64,000 bases of DNA from Camarhynchus parvulus (lineage: Eukaryota; Chordata; Aves; Passeriformes; Thraupidae), in assembly GCF_901933205.1 (NCBI RefSeq), contig NC_044572.1:74707465-74771464 (forward strand). Reading direction: 5' to 3'. This document shows, one piece after another, positions 11,674-22,100 of this stretch. The translations under genes and the position numbers were made by a program. The notes beneath the pieces were generated by a model. It did not search any database. It was not told the origin of the DNA and was given only the letters and a program-made list of their open reading frames with translations. How positions within the stretch are numbered: position 1 is the first letter of the stretch; each line of letters opens with the position of its first letter.

Positions 11674-12160
11674 CGGATTTTCCTGGGAAGGGGAGAGCCC
11701 GGGATGGCCCCGCGGTGGCCGGGGCTGTGTGTGGGGGCCCCGGGAGCCGGGCACTCAGGGACGGACGCTGCCTCCGCCGGAGGAGCGGCAGGGCCACGCG
11801 CGAGGAGCCCGACCGTGCGGATGGAGCAGCCTCCATTCCCTGCTCATCCCTGTCTGGAGCCGCAAAACTTCCATAAGTTCCCAACAAAGTGTGCGAGCCC
11901 GCAGTGCCTAAAGGGAGAGGGAACCGTGCAGGGGGAGGAAGGAGCCGCAGCGTGCCCGGGCCGCCGTGCAGGTGTGCGGCGCTCCGGGAGACGCGGGCAG
12001 CACCTGGGTGCCACAGAGGTGCCCGCGGGTGGGTGCAGCCACCGCGGCTCTGCTGAGATCGGGGCTCGCAGAAGGGAAAACACAGCGTGCCAAACTGGGC
12101 ACTCAGTTAAAAGGGAGAATAGCTAAGAGATGGTGTGAAACTCGCCGAACGGGAAATGTA

Positions 12161-15100
12161 TGTGCCGGTTTTTATGTCCCTTTTTTTTTATTATTTTCTA
12201 TTTTTTTGAGTGCTCAGTACTCTGTGTGTGTGTGTGAAGACAGGGAGGCAGGGGGGAATTTCTGCAGCATTGACGTTTGAAGTAATAAGGTTTAATTACA
12301 GAAAAGAAGGTAAGGAATGTGAATTCGACTTGAAACAACTTTGAAAACACCTGAGCAGCCTCCCCCCTTAAAACAAACAAACAAAAAAAGGCACTGCAGA
12401 AATAATTTAATGGGGAGAAATAAAATTTAGCCCTGACACAAGGTTTTCAGATGTGAGCCATGATTTATCATTATAATGTTTCAAACTGATCTTCTGTGAA
12501 TTAGTCATGTGATGAACAGTATGACATGCATAATCTTTGTACAAACGTTTTAATAGTGGGGTTTGCTCTGAATTACAAATCATACTGCAAGTGTGCCTAT
12601 GACAGTGATGTGTGAAGGTACTTACCTTGAGTGTTTCACATGATTTTTGATATTAATGGCTATGTGGCTTTGGTATTTCAGTTCTTAATATTCAATCTAG
12701 GGTAAGGAGGAAACATAGTCTCTTGCCTTTTAAATACTCATTTCAAAGCATGCTATGGTGTGGTGGTGATGATAGACTTTGTGTAAATTTCTGTTTATTG
12801 AGTGATGGTTAACTGGGATTTCTTCTGTATTTGCAGATATCAGTACAGAGCTAAATAGGATGCTGGATAACATCAATGAATAGTTGAGGTTGCTGGTATT
12901 TCTTTCTATATTTTCAAATTCAAATATAAATAGCAAAAACTGAACAATTCAAGAATACTAAATCGGTCTTATTATAATGCACCTTTTTCTGTGTATGTGA
13001 TTGCATTTCAGATTCAAAGTAAATCAGTATTAAAATATTTCCATGAAACCTTGCTTTTATGAAATTAGCAAATTTGTCAGGACATCTTTATTTCTGTCTT
13101 CTGAACATGTTAAACCTTTTATTGTTGTCAATGTGTTTTCAAGAAGTCTCAAGGCTTCTTACAAAATATTTTCCCAGATCTGAAAGCTGAAGGTTACATT
13201 GCAGAAGTCATAAGCAGTTAATTGCTAAACTGATTTGAGTGCTCAAGAACATACCAGCATGCAGACCAAAGTCTTCCAACAAAACTGATCAAACTTGTTA
13301 CCTGATGTTGCTCTTTTCAGAGGTTGGGGCCCCTGTGGGAGACTGCAGAGGGAACAGATTCTCCTTTGGGGAAGCAATAAACAAAATACTTTGTTTTGAA
13401 AAGACAGTTTTATAAGCAAATTTATTTTGTCATTCTTGTGTCTATCCATAGATGACATTCATCCTCAAGTTTGCTTTATTTTGGTTAATTTGTGCCTGTC
13501 CTGCCTCCCTCCCTCCCACCTGTTCTGAATGTCAGGTCTGTGGTATTTGTTTATCCACTGTGCTGGAGGGATGTCCCACAATTTCTATTCATCATACATA
13601 GACAGAATTCCCTCAAAGTGTTCAATACTTTGTAATTTTTTCTTCCAAATATATAAGAAGAAATAATATTTCAGTTGCAATGACATGCAATAGAAAGTAG
13701 ATAACAGAAAGGCTACAGTTGTCTTGCTGTATGCAGTTTCTCATTTTGCACTCATCAGTTGGAGTTTTGGTCTTCTGAAGAAAAATATTACTTGTAATCA
13801 GTATTCAGAAGGAAAGCAAATGTTTATTTTGTTTTCTTTCAACCTTAAATAACCCATTAGTTCAATAGTAGCGCTTGAGACAGTTAAAAAAATTTATAGG
13901 TTAGCAAATTCCTAAATTACTTTTCCCTAAGTGAGTTTTAGACTAACAGCTTTTTTGGTATTCAAATTATTTTAAATACTTTTGTATAAGAAAATGTTTT
14001 AGAAATCATTGACACCTGTGTAATAAGAAAATGATGTTTTTGTCTTCATCTAGATGCTACTATGACAGTATTATAAAGGTTTGGTCATAAATGTTTCATT
14101 AAAGGCTGCAAAATTGTGCTTAAGTAAGTATTTAAACAGTTATCACAGAATTAGAGAAGGGAGTAACTTACATGTAACTGTGCAAAGCATCATCATCAAA
14201 TTTTTCTAATATTCTTAAAATCACCCACAGCTCAGGTAAATTACCTTTAATATGTTCAGAGGATCTGCTAGTCTCATGTTAACTTTCCTAAACTATTCTG
14301 ACGTGGACATGCAGTGTGAAGTCTTACAGTGAGACAGAGCAGATAAAGTCAGGCTGGAACATTGTGCTGTCTTCGTGTAATGAAGCACAGAGGCTCAGGG
14401 TGGGCACACAGCCTGGTGCTGGCTGTAGGAGCCAGCCACTGGAAACACCTTCTCACTGGTGGGGAGCAGGGCTCTCCTTACCATGTGCCCTGCTGCAAAA
14501 CTGGGAAAACACTCATCATTTCCTGCGCAATTTAAGACTGAGTCTTAAATTATAACAGGAAAACTGTGCTCCAAATAATCTTTCTCATTAGGCACAACAT
14601 CGTAAATACCAACTTTCTTGAGAGAGCCGTCTAAAGGGAATTTCTGCACAGACATTTCTTCACAACAGTGCCTGCTCAGAGGGATCTTACCTTTTCCTCT
14701 GGAATGTATTGTTTTATTTATGCTTTTAAAGATTATGAGAGAGTGCATGTGCTCATTGCAAGTCTTCTCCTTATATTCTATCTATAATAAAGTTGTCTGA
14801 AAGAACAAAGAAAAATAATATACTTCAAGTTTGGATATAGTTATTTTAAAAGCTTTATTTTTGTCATATATTCTACTTCTGGTTCCAACAACATATATCA
14901 GTTTTAATATATAAATATTCAAAATTTACTAAAATCTTGCTTCTATTGCTCATACTTCATTGACAGACATTGTTTACTAATATTGATACTTACATTATTA
15001 TTTAATAGTGTAAGTATTATACTGAGTACTGTGTGAAATAATTTTGTGATGACAACTGGCATTTTGATTAAATTACAGCAGTTGTTCCATTCACAGTCAT

Positions 15101-15237
15101 AAGGCTTTGGAAAATGATTGGATACACGTATTGCTGTTGAGTGTCTCTCCTTCTTTTAGAAATACCAAACTATTTTCAGAATATTTTTCTTAACATTGAC
15201 CAACAGTGATGTGTGTGTGTGTACTGGACTATATGCA
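12161..15237. other. AT-rich sequence, probable intron; simple repeats only
   Basis: CpG frequency falls away and no coding exon is recognised. Short simple repeats are present: (TG)7 at about 12,223-12,236, CAAA repeats near 12,370, CCCT repeats at 13,504-13,517 and (GT)n at 15,210-15,222. A more GC-balanced patch at about 14,330-14,530 has no recognisable identity. Confidence 0.5.
14529..14551. repeat. Perfect palindrome, 11-bp arms
   Basis: Positions 14,529-14,539 are the exact reverse complement of 14,541-14,551, around a single central G. It lies at the 3' edge of the more GC-balanced patch. No function is assigned. Confidence 0.7.
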
Positions 15238-15685
15238 TGTCGAGACAAGGGCAGCAAAGCTGCTGAAGGGTCTCTAGCACAAGTTTTATGAGGAGCAGCT
15301 GAAGGAGCAGAGGTTGTTCAGCCTGCAGAAAAGGAATCTCATGGGAGACCTTATCGCTCTCTACAACTGCCTGAAAGGAGGGTGCAGCCAGGTGGAGTTG
15401 GTCTCTTCTCCCAGTCAACAAGTGATACAGGACAGAGAAAACAGCCTCTAGATGCACCAGGGGAGATTTAGTTTGGATATTAGGGAAAGTTTCTTCACTG
15501 GGTCATGGTCAGACCTTGAGATAGGCAGCCTAAGGAAGTGGTGGAATGGTCATCCCTGGATGAGTTCAAAAGGCATGTGGATGTGTCACATTCTGACATG
15601 GTTTGGTAGTGAGCATGGCAGAACTATGTTAGTGGTTGGACTCAATGATTTTAGACCTCTCTTTCAACCTTAACAATTCCATTAT
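15238..15685 (+). mobile_element. CR1 LINE fragment (5'-truncated)
   Basis: The segment follows the familiar order of the 3' part of bird CR1 elements: GCTGCTGAAGGGTCT with a following CACAAG, then GAGGAGCAGCTGAAGGAGCAG, CTCTACAACTGCCTGAAAGG, GGTCTCTTCTCCCAG, TTGGATATTAGGGAAAGTTTC, and GGTTGGACTCAATGATTTTAG with a following CAACCTT near the end. It is plus-oriented and truncated at its 5' end, as most CR1 copies are, and carries many substitutions, so it is not recent. It encodes no intact protein. Ends are accurate to roughly 10-20 bp. Confidence 0.92.
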
Positions 15686-18039
15686 AAACTATAAATTCAA
15701 AGTCAAATACAAGCAAATTGATGATAGTTCTGCTGGAGTTATTCAACAGTTTTTGAAAGGTTAGAAAAGAAACATAGTTCAATTTTAGTGTAAATTGTTT
15801 TAAGCAATAAAATATACTGGGTTTTCTCCCAGTATGTTCCTGAGTGGAACGGCCATATTTTAAGCTTATTTCCATATTGTCATTAATTTCTTAGAGTTTA
15901 TGTATTTGAACTGGTATATTAAAGATTCCTAATAAAAAAAACACAGGAAAGAAACACAGAGCAAAAAATAATTAAAGCTGATGTCATAGTGTCTTTGACT
16001 TTTCTTAATTTAACCATGGTTTTCTATTCATGTGTTAAGATACTCTAATACCTCTGCATTTGTCTGCTTCCCTTCAAATCATATGTGTTTGCCTACAGCA
16101 TCTGTATCTTTGTTGGTTTCCAAGCTATTCATTTGCAAAGCTCTTTGAGGTATCTTGAATGTGAAAATTGTTTTGAAGCCAAGTGCAGTTCTGCTTTTAA
16201 GTGACTCATAAAAATGTCTCCACTTAAAGCATTTTATGTACACATCAGTTTGGGTGTGTTTATACATACCCTTTAAATGAAGCAAATTTTATAAGACATT
16301 TTAAAATGTGAACATGATTTGAGTTTGTATAGCACATTGAGTTCAAGGCATTGAGAGGAAAGAATTATGGTTCAGGGTGGCAAAAAATAGACAAACGCTA
16401 CAAGAGGGTATGTTACATGAAGTGTTATGTTTTATAACTGCATTGTGAAAAATGTCATGTGATCTTTCCTTTTTCTTAGGTACTGTTCAATAAAGGAACT
16501 GGAATATAATGTCTATTATAAGAGATGGCACCTCTTCTCAGCTCTAGATTTCACTTTTACAAAAGTCTTTGATGTGGAGGGAGGTCTATCGTCTGCTGTG
16601 GTACACTGGTTTCTCTCAGTGTATTCACTCCTACTGGCCTGCATTTAGGAGCTGTATGATGCTTATAAGTGGTTGTATCATAGTTGTGGAAATAAAGTTG
16701 GGGTGTGTTTTCACGTGTGCATTATTTTGTATTGTGATACTATCAGATTTCACAGAGTAGATGTGATGGCATGCTTACTTCTCAAGGGAAAAATGAGGGT
16801 ACAAGGGTACAGATTCTGTCATCCCTCATTAATACAATTTGCTGCTCAGGGACCTAAATTTCAGGAAGATAGTTAAGTCTGTCTCTTTTTAGGATGCCAC
16901 TTAAGAGTCTGCCTAATGTTAAGAGATAATTCCTTTATATGTCAGTATGGTTCTAAGAAGCTGTCTGCTAAAGTACTCTTTTTCCCTGAGACATAGTACA
17001 GGATATTAATCACCTCTCATCACTGAAAAGCTTACATTGCTATTGAATAAGACAGGGCTAAGACATACTATTTTGGCCTCTTTGTTTTAAAATAACTTCT
17101 TTCCTAATTTCATCATTCTTTATTGGTTTATCTTGGCTGATTTGTTTTCTTCTACTCACTAAAACCAATTGTGAGGTACTCTGAAATTTCTACTCTGCTA
17201 AACTCCAGAAAGGGATTGCATTTCCTTGAAAGATCTAGTGAACCTGTCATAGCTTGTTATATCTACCTCCTTTTTGAAATCTTGTAACAAATATTTTGCT
17301 TCTTTTTTTTTCTTTTTGTTTATTCTCTGCTTTGTCTCACTGCATGCATTCTTAATATCTACTATAAAAGTTAGTTGTAACTGAATTTTGAGATGTCCTG
17401 ACCATTGCTTCAGTGTAGACGCTCCTGTTGCACTTACTGTCTTTTAACTCCCATTGTCAGTTATCAAATGACAGATTTATTTTTTTTCCCAAACATCTGT
17501 CCTCTAGTAGCAGTCAGAGGTGGTAGACTGTGCAATGCCTTCACTCACAGAAGCAGTCTCTTTTTTCAGTTCTGTTCTGTGCATTACATCTTATGAAAGA
17601 TGTAATGCACTGGAAACTTTTGCAATAGCATGAAAAACAATGGGATTTTTGTGGAATTAGAGATTAACCTTGAAAACTACTTCAGCCACAGGAAAACACT
17701 TCAAAATAACAAAATGGGCCTCATGGAAAATGTGTTAATGATCTGATGGATTGAACTGTATGATAAAAACTACTGATGGTAGATAGGGAAATAACACCAA
17801 GGTAGAAGAAGAGAAATAAAACCTATCTAAAGTTAAATGAAAGCTCTTTGCTTCAACTTTCCTGTCATTGATGGAAATAATGCTAGTTCTGGTCCTTGTC
17901 AGAGAAATAAAGCTGCATGATTCACTGAAAAGACAGCTCAATGAACAAGCATGACAGTCTTGATTCATCAAAATCTTTCCTGTTGCATTCCAGTAGTAAT
18001 TATTTATTCCTATAGAAATTTGCTTTGAAGCTAGATTTT
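15686..18039. other. AT-rich sequence, nothing recognised except one hairpin
   Basis: No exon, transposon or RNA gene is recognised. The only structured item I found is the 14-bp inverted repeat at 17,579-17,610. Confidence 0.5.
17579..17610. repeat. Perfect 14-bp inverted repeat with 4-nt loop
   Basis: Positions 17,579-17,592 (GTGCATTACATCTT) are perfectly complementary to 17,597-17,610, with ATGA as the loop. Fourteen uninterrupted pairs around a tight loop is unlikely by chance at any given site. The stem is shorter than a typical microRNA precursor. Local inverted duplication during replication would explain it. Confidence 0.8.
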
Positions 18040-18257
18040 TGGCCAGGTCGATTCTCTAGCCTCTTTAGGAGCACAGAGCAGGACTAAATCTGGCTTAACC
18101 TTGGCCGGCGACTCCCTCAGTCAAAAAGCTTGTACTGTTCTGTGGCTGGCAAACAGCAGCCCTTTGGCCAGGCAGAGAGTTTGGCCTCTCTGTTCCTGCC
18201 CTGCTTATTACATACCTGCTGGTAGGGCTTCTTTTGGCAGCTGCTGTTAATATGGTT
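18040..18257. other. GC-richer block of unknown origin abutting a CR1 copy
   Basis: This block of about 210 bp is more GC-rich than the surrounding intron-like DNA and contains CGs (GGCCGGCGAC near 18,101-18,110). It runs into the CR1 copy that begins near 18,258. It may be part of an older repeat, or a more 5' part of the same CR1 that is too decayed for me to recognise. Confidence 0.3.
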
Positions 18258-19192
18258 TAGGGAAGCCCTGAAACTTGTGCTCTTTAATATCTTTATCAAT
18301 GACATAAACAGTGAAATCTAGTGTGCCATTAGAAAGTTTGTAGATGGCCCAAGCTGAGTGATCCTGAATGACAGAATGCCATCCAGGCAAGGTCAAGAGT
18401 GGGACCATGAGAACCTCATGTGGTTCAACAAGTCCAAGTGCGAGGTGCTGCATCAGGGTCGAGGCAATCCCAAACATGAGTAGAGACTGGGAGCTGAACT
18501 CATTGAAAGAAGCCCTGTGAGAAGGACTTGGGCCATGAGTAAGTGTAAAGCCTGATGGCCATGTGTGCTTGCAGCCCAGACAGCCAAATGCATCGTGGGC
18601 TGCATCAAAAATAAGTGAGGCCAGCAGATTGAGGGAGGTGATTGTCCCTCTCTACTCTGCCCTTGTGAGACCTCATTTTGAAGTACTGTGTCCAGCTCCG
18701 GAGTCCTCAGCACAGAAAAGATGTAGACCTGTTGGAGTGGGTCCAGAGGAGGGGCCACCAAGATGATCAGAGGGCTGGAACATCTCTCCTACACAGGCAG
18801 GCTGAGAGCTGGGGTTGCTCAGCCTGGAGAAGAGAAGGCTCCATGTAAACCTTTAGCAACTTCTCAGTACTTAAAGGGGACTTATAAAAAGAGGGACAGA
18901 GACTGGGCAGATATTGGTAGGGAAAGGGGGAATGTTTTTAAACTAAAAGAGGAGAGATTTAAATTATATGTTAGGAAGAAAATCTCTACCTTTGAGAATA
19001 GTGAGACGCTGGCACAGGTTGTCCCGAGAGGCTGTGTGTGCCATATACTTCAGAGTGCTTGAGACCGGGCTGGATGGGGCTTTGAGCAATCTGATCTAGT
19101 GGGTGACATCCCTGCCCATTGCAGGGGTTTTGGGATCCAGATAATCTTTAAGGTTCCTCCCAGTCTTAACCACTCCACATTTCTATGAAATA
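18258..19192 (+). mobile_element. CR1 LINE fragment with decayed ORF2 C-terminus and 3' end
   Basis: Plus-strand translation gives LFNIFIND at 18,280-18,303 (reverse-transcriptase region), REVIVPLYSALVRPH around 18,629-18,673, and MIRGLEHLSYTGRLRAG from 18,763. These match the C-terminal part of the CR1 ORF2 protein in order but in different frames, with stops between them, so the gene is dead. The 3' part contains GGCTGGATGGGGCTTTGAGC, CCCTGCCCATTGCAGGGG and the tail words ATCTTTAAGGTTCCTCCCAG and TTCTATGA. At about 930 bp it is among the longest CR1 copies here. The upstream boundary is uncertain. Confidence 0.93.
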
Positions 19193-22100
19193 TTGGTATT
19201 GATTCTCTCTTTCTTCTGATAGCATAGTATCTTGGTGATAGGAGGAAAGACTAATTCTATTTATAAACAAGTATCAGTATAAAAGAAAAAACAAAAAAAA
19301 AAAAAAAATGTTGCTAACATTGGATTCCAAAAGCTCATCCACATAAGTCAGGAGACAAGAATGAACTTTTCAGGACAATGCACCTGTTATTTCTAGAGTG
19401 TGCAAGTCAAAAGAAAATTAATTTATGTGTCAATGTCATTTGTTTGGCTATGAGAGAGAGAAATGATCAAAGAGTAAGTTGCAGGGATTTTTGTCCTATA
19501 TTCATAATGCTTGTTGTAAGCAGTTGTGTTGATTTCTATACATTCTTCCCTAATTTATTAGTTGCCCTTTTACACTGAGAGAATGCATTTTCATTTTTAT
19601 TTAATTACTAGATCAACTGGAAGTCAAGAAGAACTCATCAGTGGCTCGCATACAATCCTAACAATTTTAAAAGTCTTCTACCTACAAAAGTTGATATGCT
19701 ATTTCTATTTTAGAGACAGTCATAGATATCATCAGGGAGGTTCCAGAAATACCAGTGTAAGTCAGACTTCAAAGCTAGAGGAGGGTCTGATACAGCAGCT
19801 TACTCCAGCATCTAACATTCTGCAAAGGCTGTGTGTGGTTCATGGGGATTTTGTTATTATGCACAGGAAAGGTGTTTCACTGGAATTTTTTTCCCCCAGC
19901 TGTAGAGTGGGAGTGTAGAGTGAACTGAGTTGTTTAAACATGAATACGAATCTCTGTCTTGCAGCTGTGACTGGAGAAAAAAATTACATACTATTATACT
20001 TGGCTCTTGTCAGTAAAAGCAGCATGCCCCAGTGAATTTCAGTCCATCAGGGGAAAGTGTCGGAGGGTCTTGAGGAAGTCTGCAGGTAACGAATATATAA
20101 TTGAAGACTATCAAAAGAAAAGTATGTCCCGACAAAGAACTTACCTAAATAGCAGTAATATATAGTAATTTATTCTGGTAAACCTTTAGAAATGTAACCA
20201 AAATTATTCTATGTGGATGCCCTAGAATTCACAAAAAGTGCTACAACACACAGTCGCTTAAAACACCTTACATATTCTCAGAACAGCTGTTTAACAGAGT
20301 CATATAGCAAATGGTCACAGATATTTTTCAGTTTTTCAGGGTAAAAGTGAAGAATGTGGGAGCTAATTATCTGTTCTCCCTAGAAGAAAATAGAAGTGTT
20401 TTCAAGTGATTACCAATTTATCAGTATTTATCGAGTTCTTTGGCATCTGCTCCTCCCAAGTTATCCGTGCAGTACTTGGAGAAGATCTTTTCTTCCCAAC
20501 TGTGAAGCCCATTCCTACCTTTTTCAGGCAAAACTGGTTTGATAGTGTACAGTGATTTGATTAAAAGATTCTTTAATTTCCTTCCCTTATTGCAAAGAAT
20601 TGCTATAAGAATATAGCTATAAAAATAAAACTTTTTTTGGTAGAAAGATATAGAATTTGTGATTTAAACTTGATTTCAGGAGTATTTAGGGAGAAAATAA
20701 TTCCTTCTTCTTTTATGGTCCAGCAGTCTCAGAGGATGTCCATATTTCCTTGTAGCGTCTATAAGTGAATAAAGGATGCCATAAGAAAAGGAGGGTCATG
20801 GGAGTCCTTGAAATGTTTGTCTTAACTGATTTTGAAGCTCAGTCTTGTTATTAAAACTGAACACTGAAGAACTGGTATTAAGACCTGGACTTGTTTCTAT
20901 GCAAAATCTTGAGTTCCTAAAGTAGCAATTAATTGGCTTAATTCTGAATTCTGAATCTCTTTTCTGAAGGACAATGTTAATTTCTCATGTAATGCTGATT
21001 CAGAACAACTGGAAGTGCATTAATTTTCTACCCTCCCAAAGTCTTTACTCCTAACATTATGAAAGTTTGTGAAGAAAAAAAAAGAAATCAAATTAGTGAT
21101 TATTTTCTTTCCTCTTTAAAACAAAACTAGAATTGAGACACATAAGAATACCTTTCTATATACCTGCAAATAAGTGTTTTAATGGAGCATTTTAAAATTA
21201 TTCAAGTCTAAATCTTAGGTTTTCCCTTCACTGCTATGTATCCTTTAAAAACACACTTAGAATCTCAGTTGTACTTGGGCTGTATGCTCTAATAAAATAT
21301 AAGACCTTGGAGCATTAACAAATCTCTCAGCTTTTAAATAGACTGTGACCTATTCATTTACAGGGCTACTTCAATAAAGCAATAGCTCACTTAGGTTAAT
21401 GATGGATCATGGTGTGATTCGATTTGCAGAGTGTAGACTTGCCTATTATCCCCTAATGTTTGTATGGGTCATGTTATCACATCCAAATAATGATTCATGC
21501 CACCCCTTGTTCCTGAAGATATCACAGTGATTACAGGAAAGATCAACGTGCTAGTACATAAAGCCTTTAGGGTTCTGTTGGATGCTGTTGAATTATTATT
21601 TTTGGCTAGAGAATGATAAAGCAGGGAAGTCTCAGGCTTCTCTGTGACCCCTTCCTCTTGTGATTCAATTGGCCATCTGGCTGAGCAGACGGGCTGGACA
21701 TTTGCAGAAATCAGATCTGTCTCTCCCTGTCTTTTGCTTCTTTCTTTTTCCTTCATTTAGGTGAGGAAAGTTAGCTGGCCCTGACCTGCTGTGACAGATT
21801 ATTTACAAGTCAAGTGCCTTATGACTTTCCCCCCTCTACCCCCCTCACAGCTTGAGTTTCTAACATGAAAATGGAGCAATTTCCAACAGGAAGAAAACAT
21901 CAGTACTGTGTCCTGCTGTAGTTACCCACAGGAGAGAGAGACTCAGGCTGGTAGCCACACTGAGAAGGAAATAAAAGAATATGTTTTCTAGTTGTGGATA
22001 CACTGTGAGTATCAACATAATTTCTTCTCCCAGTGTTGCCACATTGTCATTTACACTGAAGAACTGTTGTCACTTAGGCATAGCAATTCAAAACATTCTA

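Larger units (their letters stand above)
11240..12160. promoter_or_regulatory. CpG-island promoter
   Basis: This is the only long stretch where CG dinucleotides are frequent. They are rare almost everywhere else in the window. The GC-rich core runs from about 11,390 to 12,110 and includes words such as GCCGCC, GCGGCG and CCGCCGG. There is no TATA box; a CCAAT motif lies at 11,375-11,382. CpG islands of this kind mark promoters of vertebrate housekeeping and developmental genes. The strong donor at 11,668 and the open leader sequence before it suggest plus-strand transcription, with the remaining exons outside the window. ORFs covering the island on both strands are alanine/arginine/proline-rich compositional artefacts. 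Bidirectional transcription cannot be excluded. Confidence 0.85.

Noticed and set aside
11308..11754. 148-codon minus-strand open frame across the CpG island
   Set aside because: Its residues (Arg, Pro, Ala, Ser-rich) follow from GC-rich composition on the strand opposite the leader exon. There are no domain motifs and no plausible splice structure.
11704..12126. 140-codon plus-strand open frame after the splice donor
   Set aside because: It lies inside the inferred first intron, is compositionally driven by the CpG island, and resembles no family I recognise.
17579..17610. Hairpin as a bacterial-type terminator or tRNA-like gene
   Set aside because: The window is vertebrate-like, no T-run follows, and no cloverleaf or A/B box arrangement is present.
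18563..19062. Plus-strand open frames that look protein-like
   Set aside because: They match CR1 ORF2 C-terminal sequence, broken by frameshifts, so they belong to the transposon remnant and are not host genes.
19281..19308. A-rich run as the tail of a processed pseudogene
   Set aside because: No coding-like sequence precedes it on the plus strand. The upstream neighbour, about 90 bp away, is the CR1 3' end, and CR1 does not use poly-A tails.
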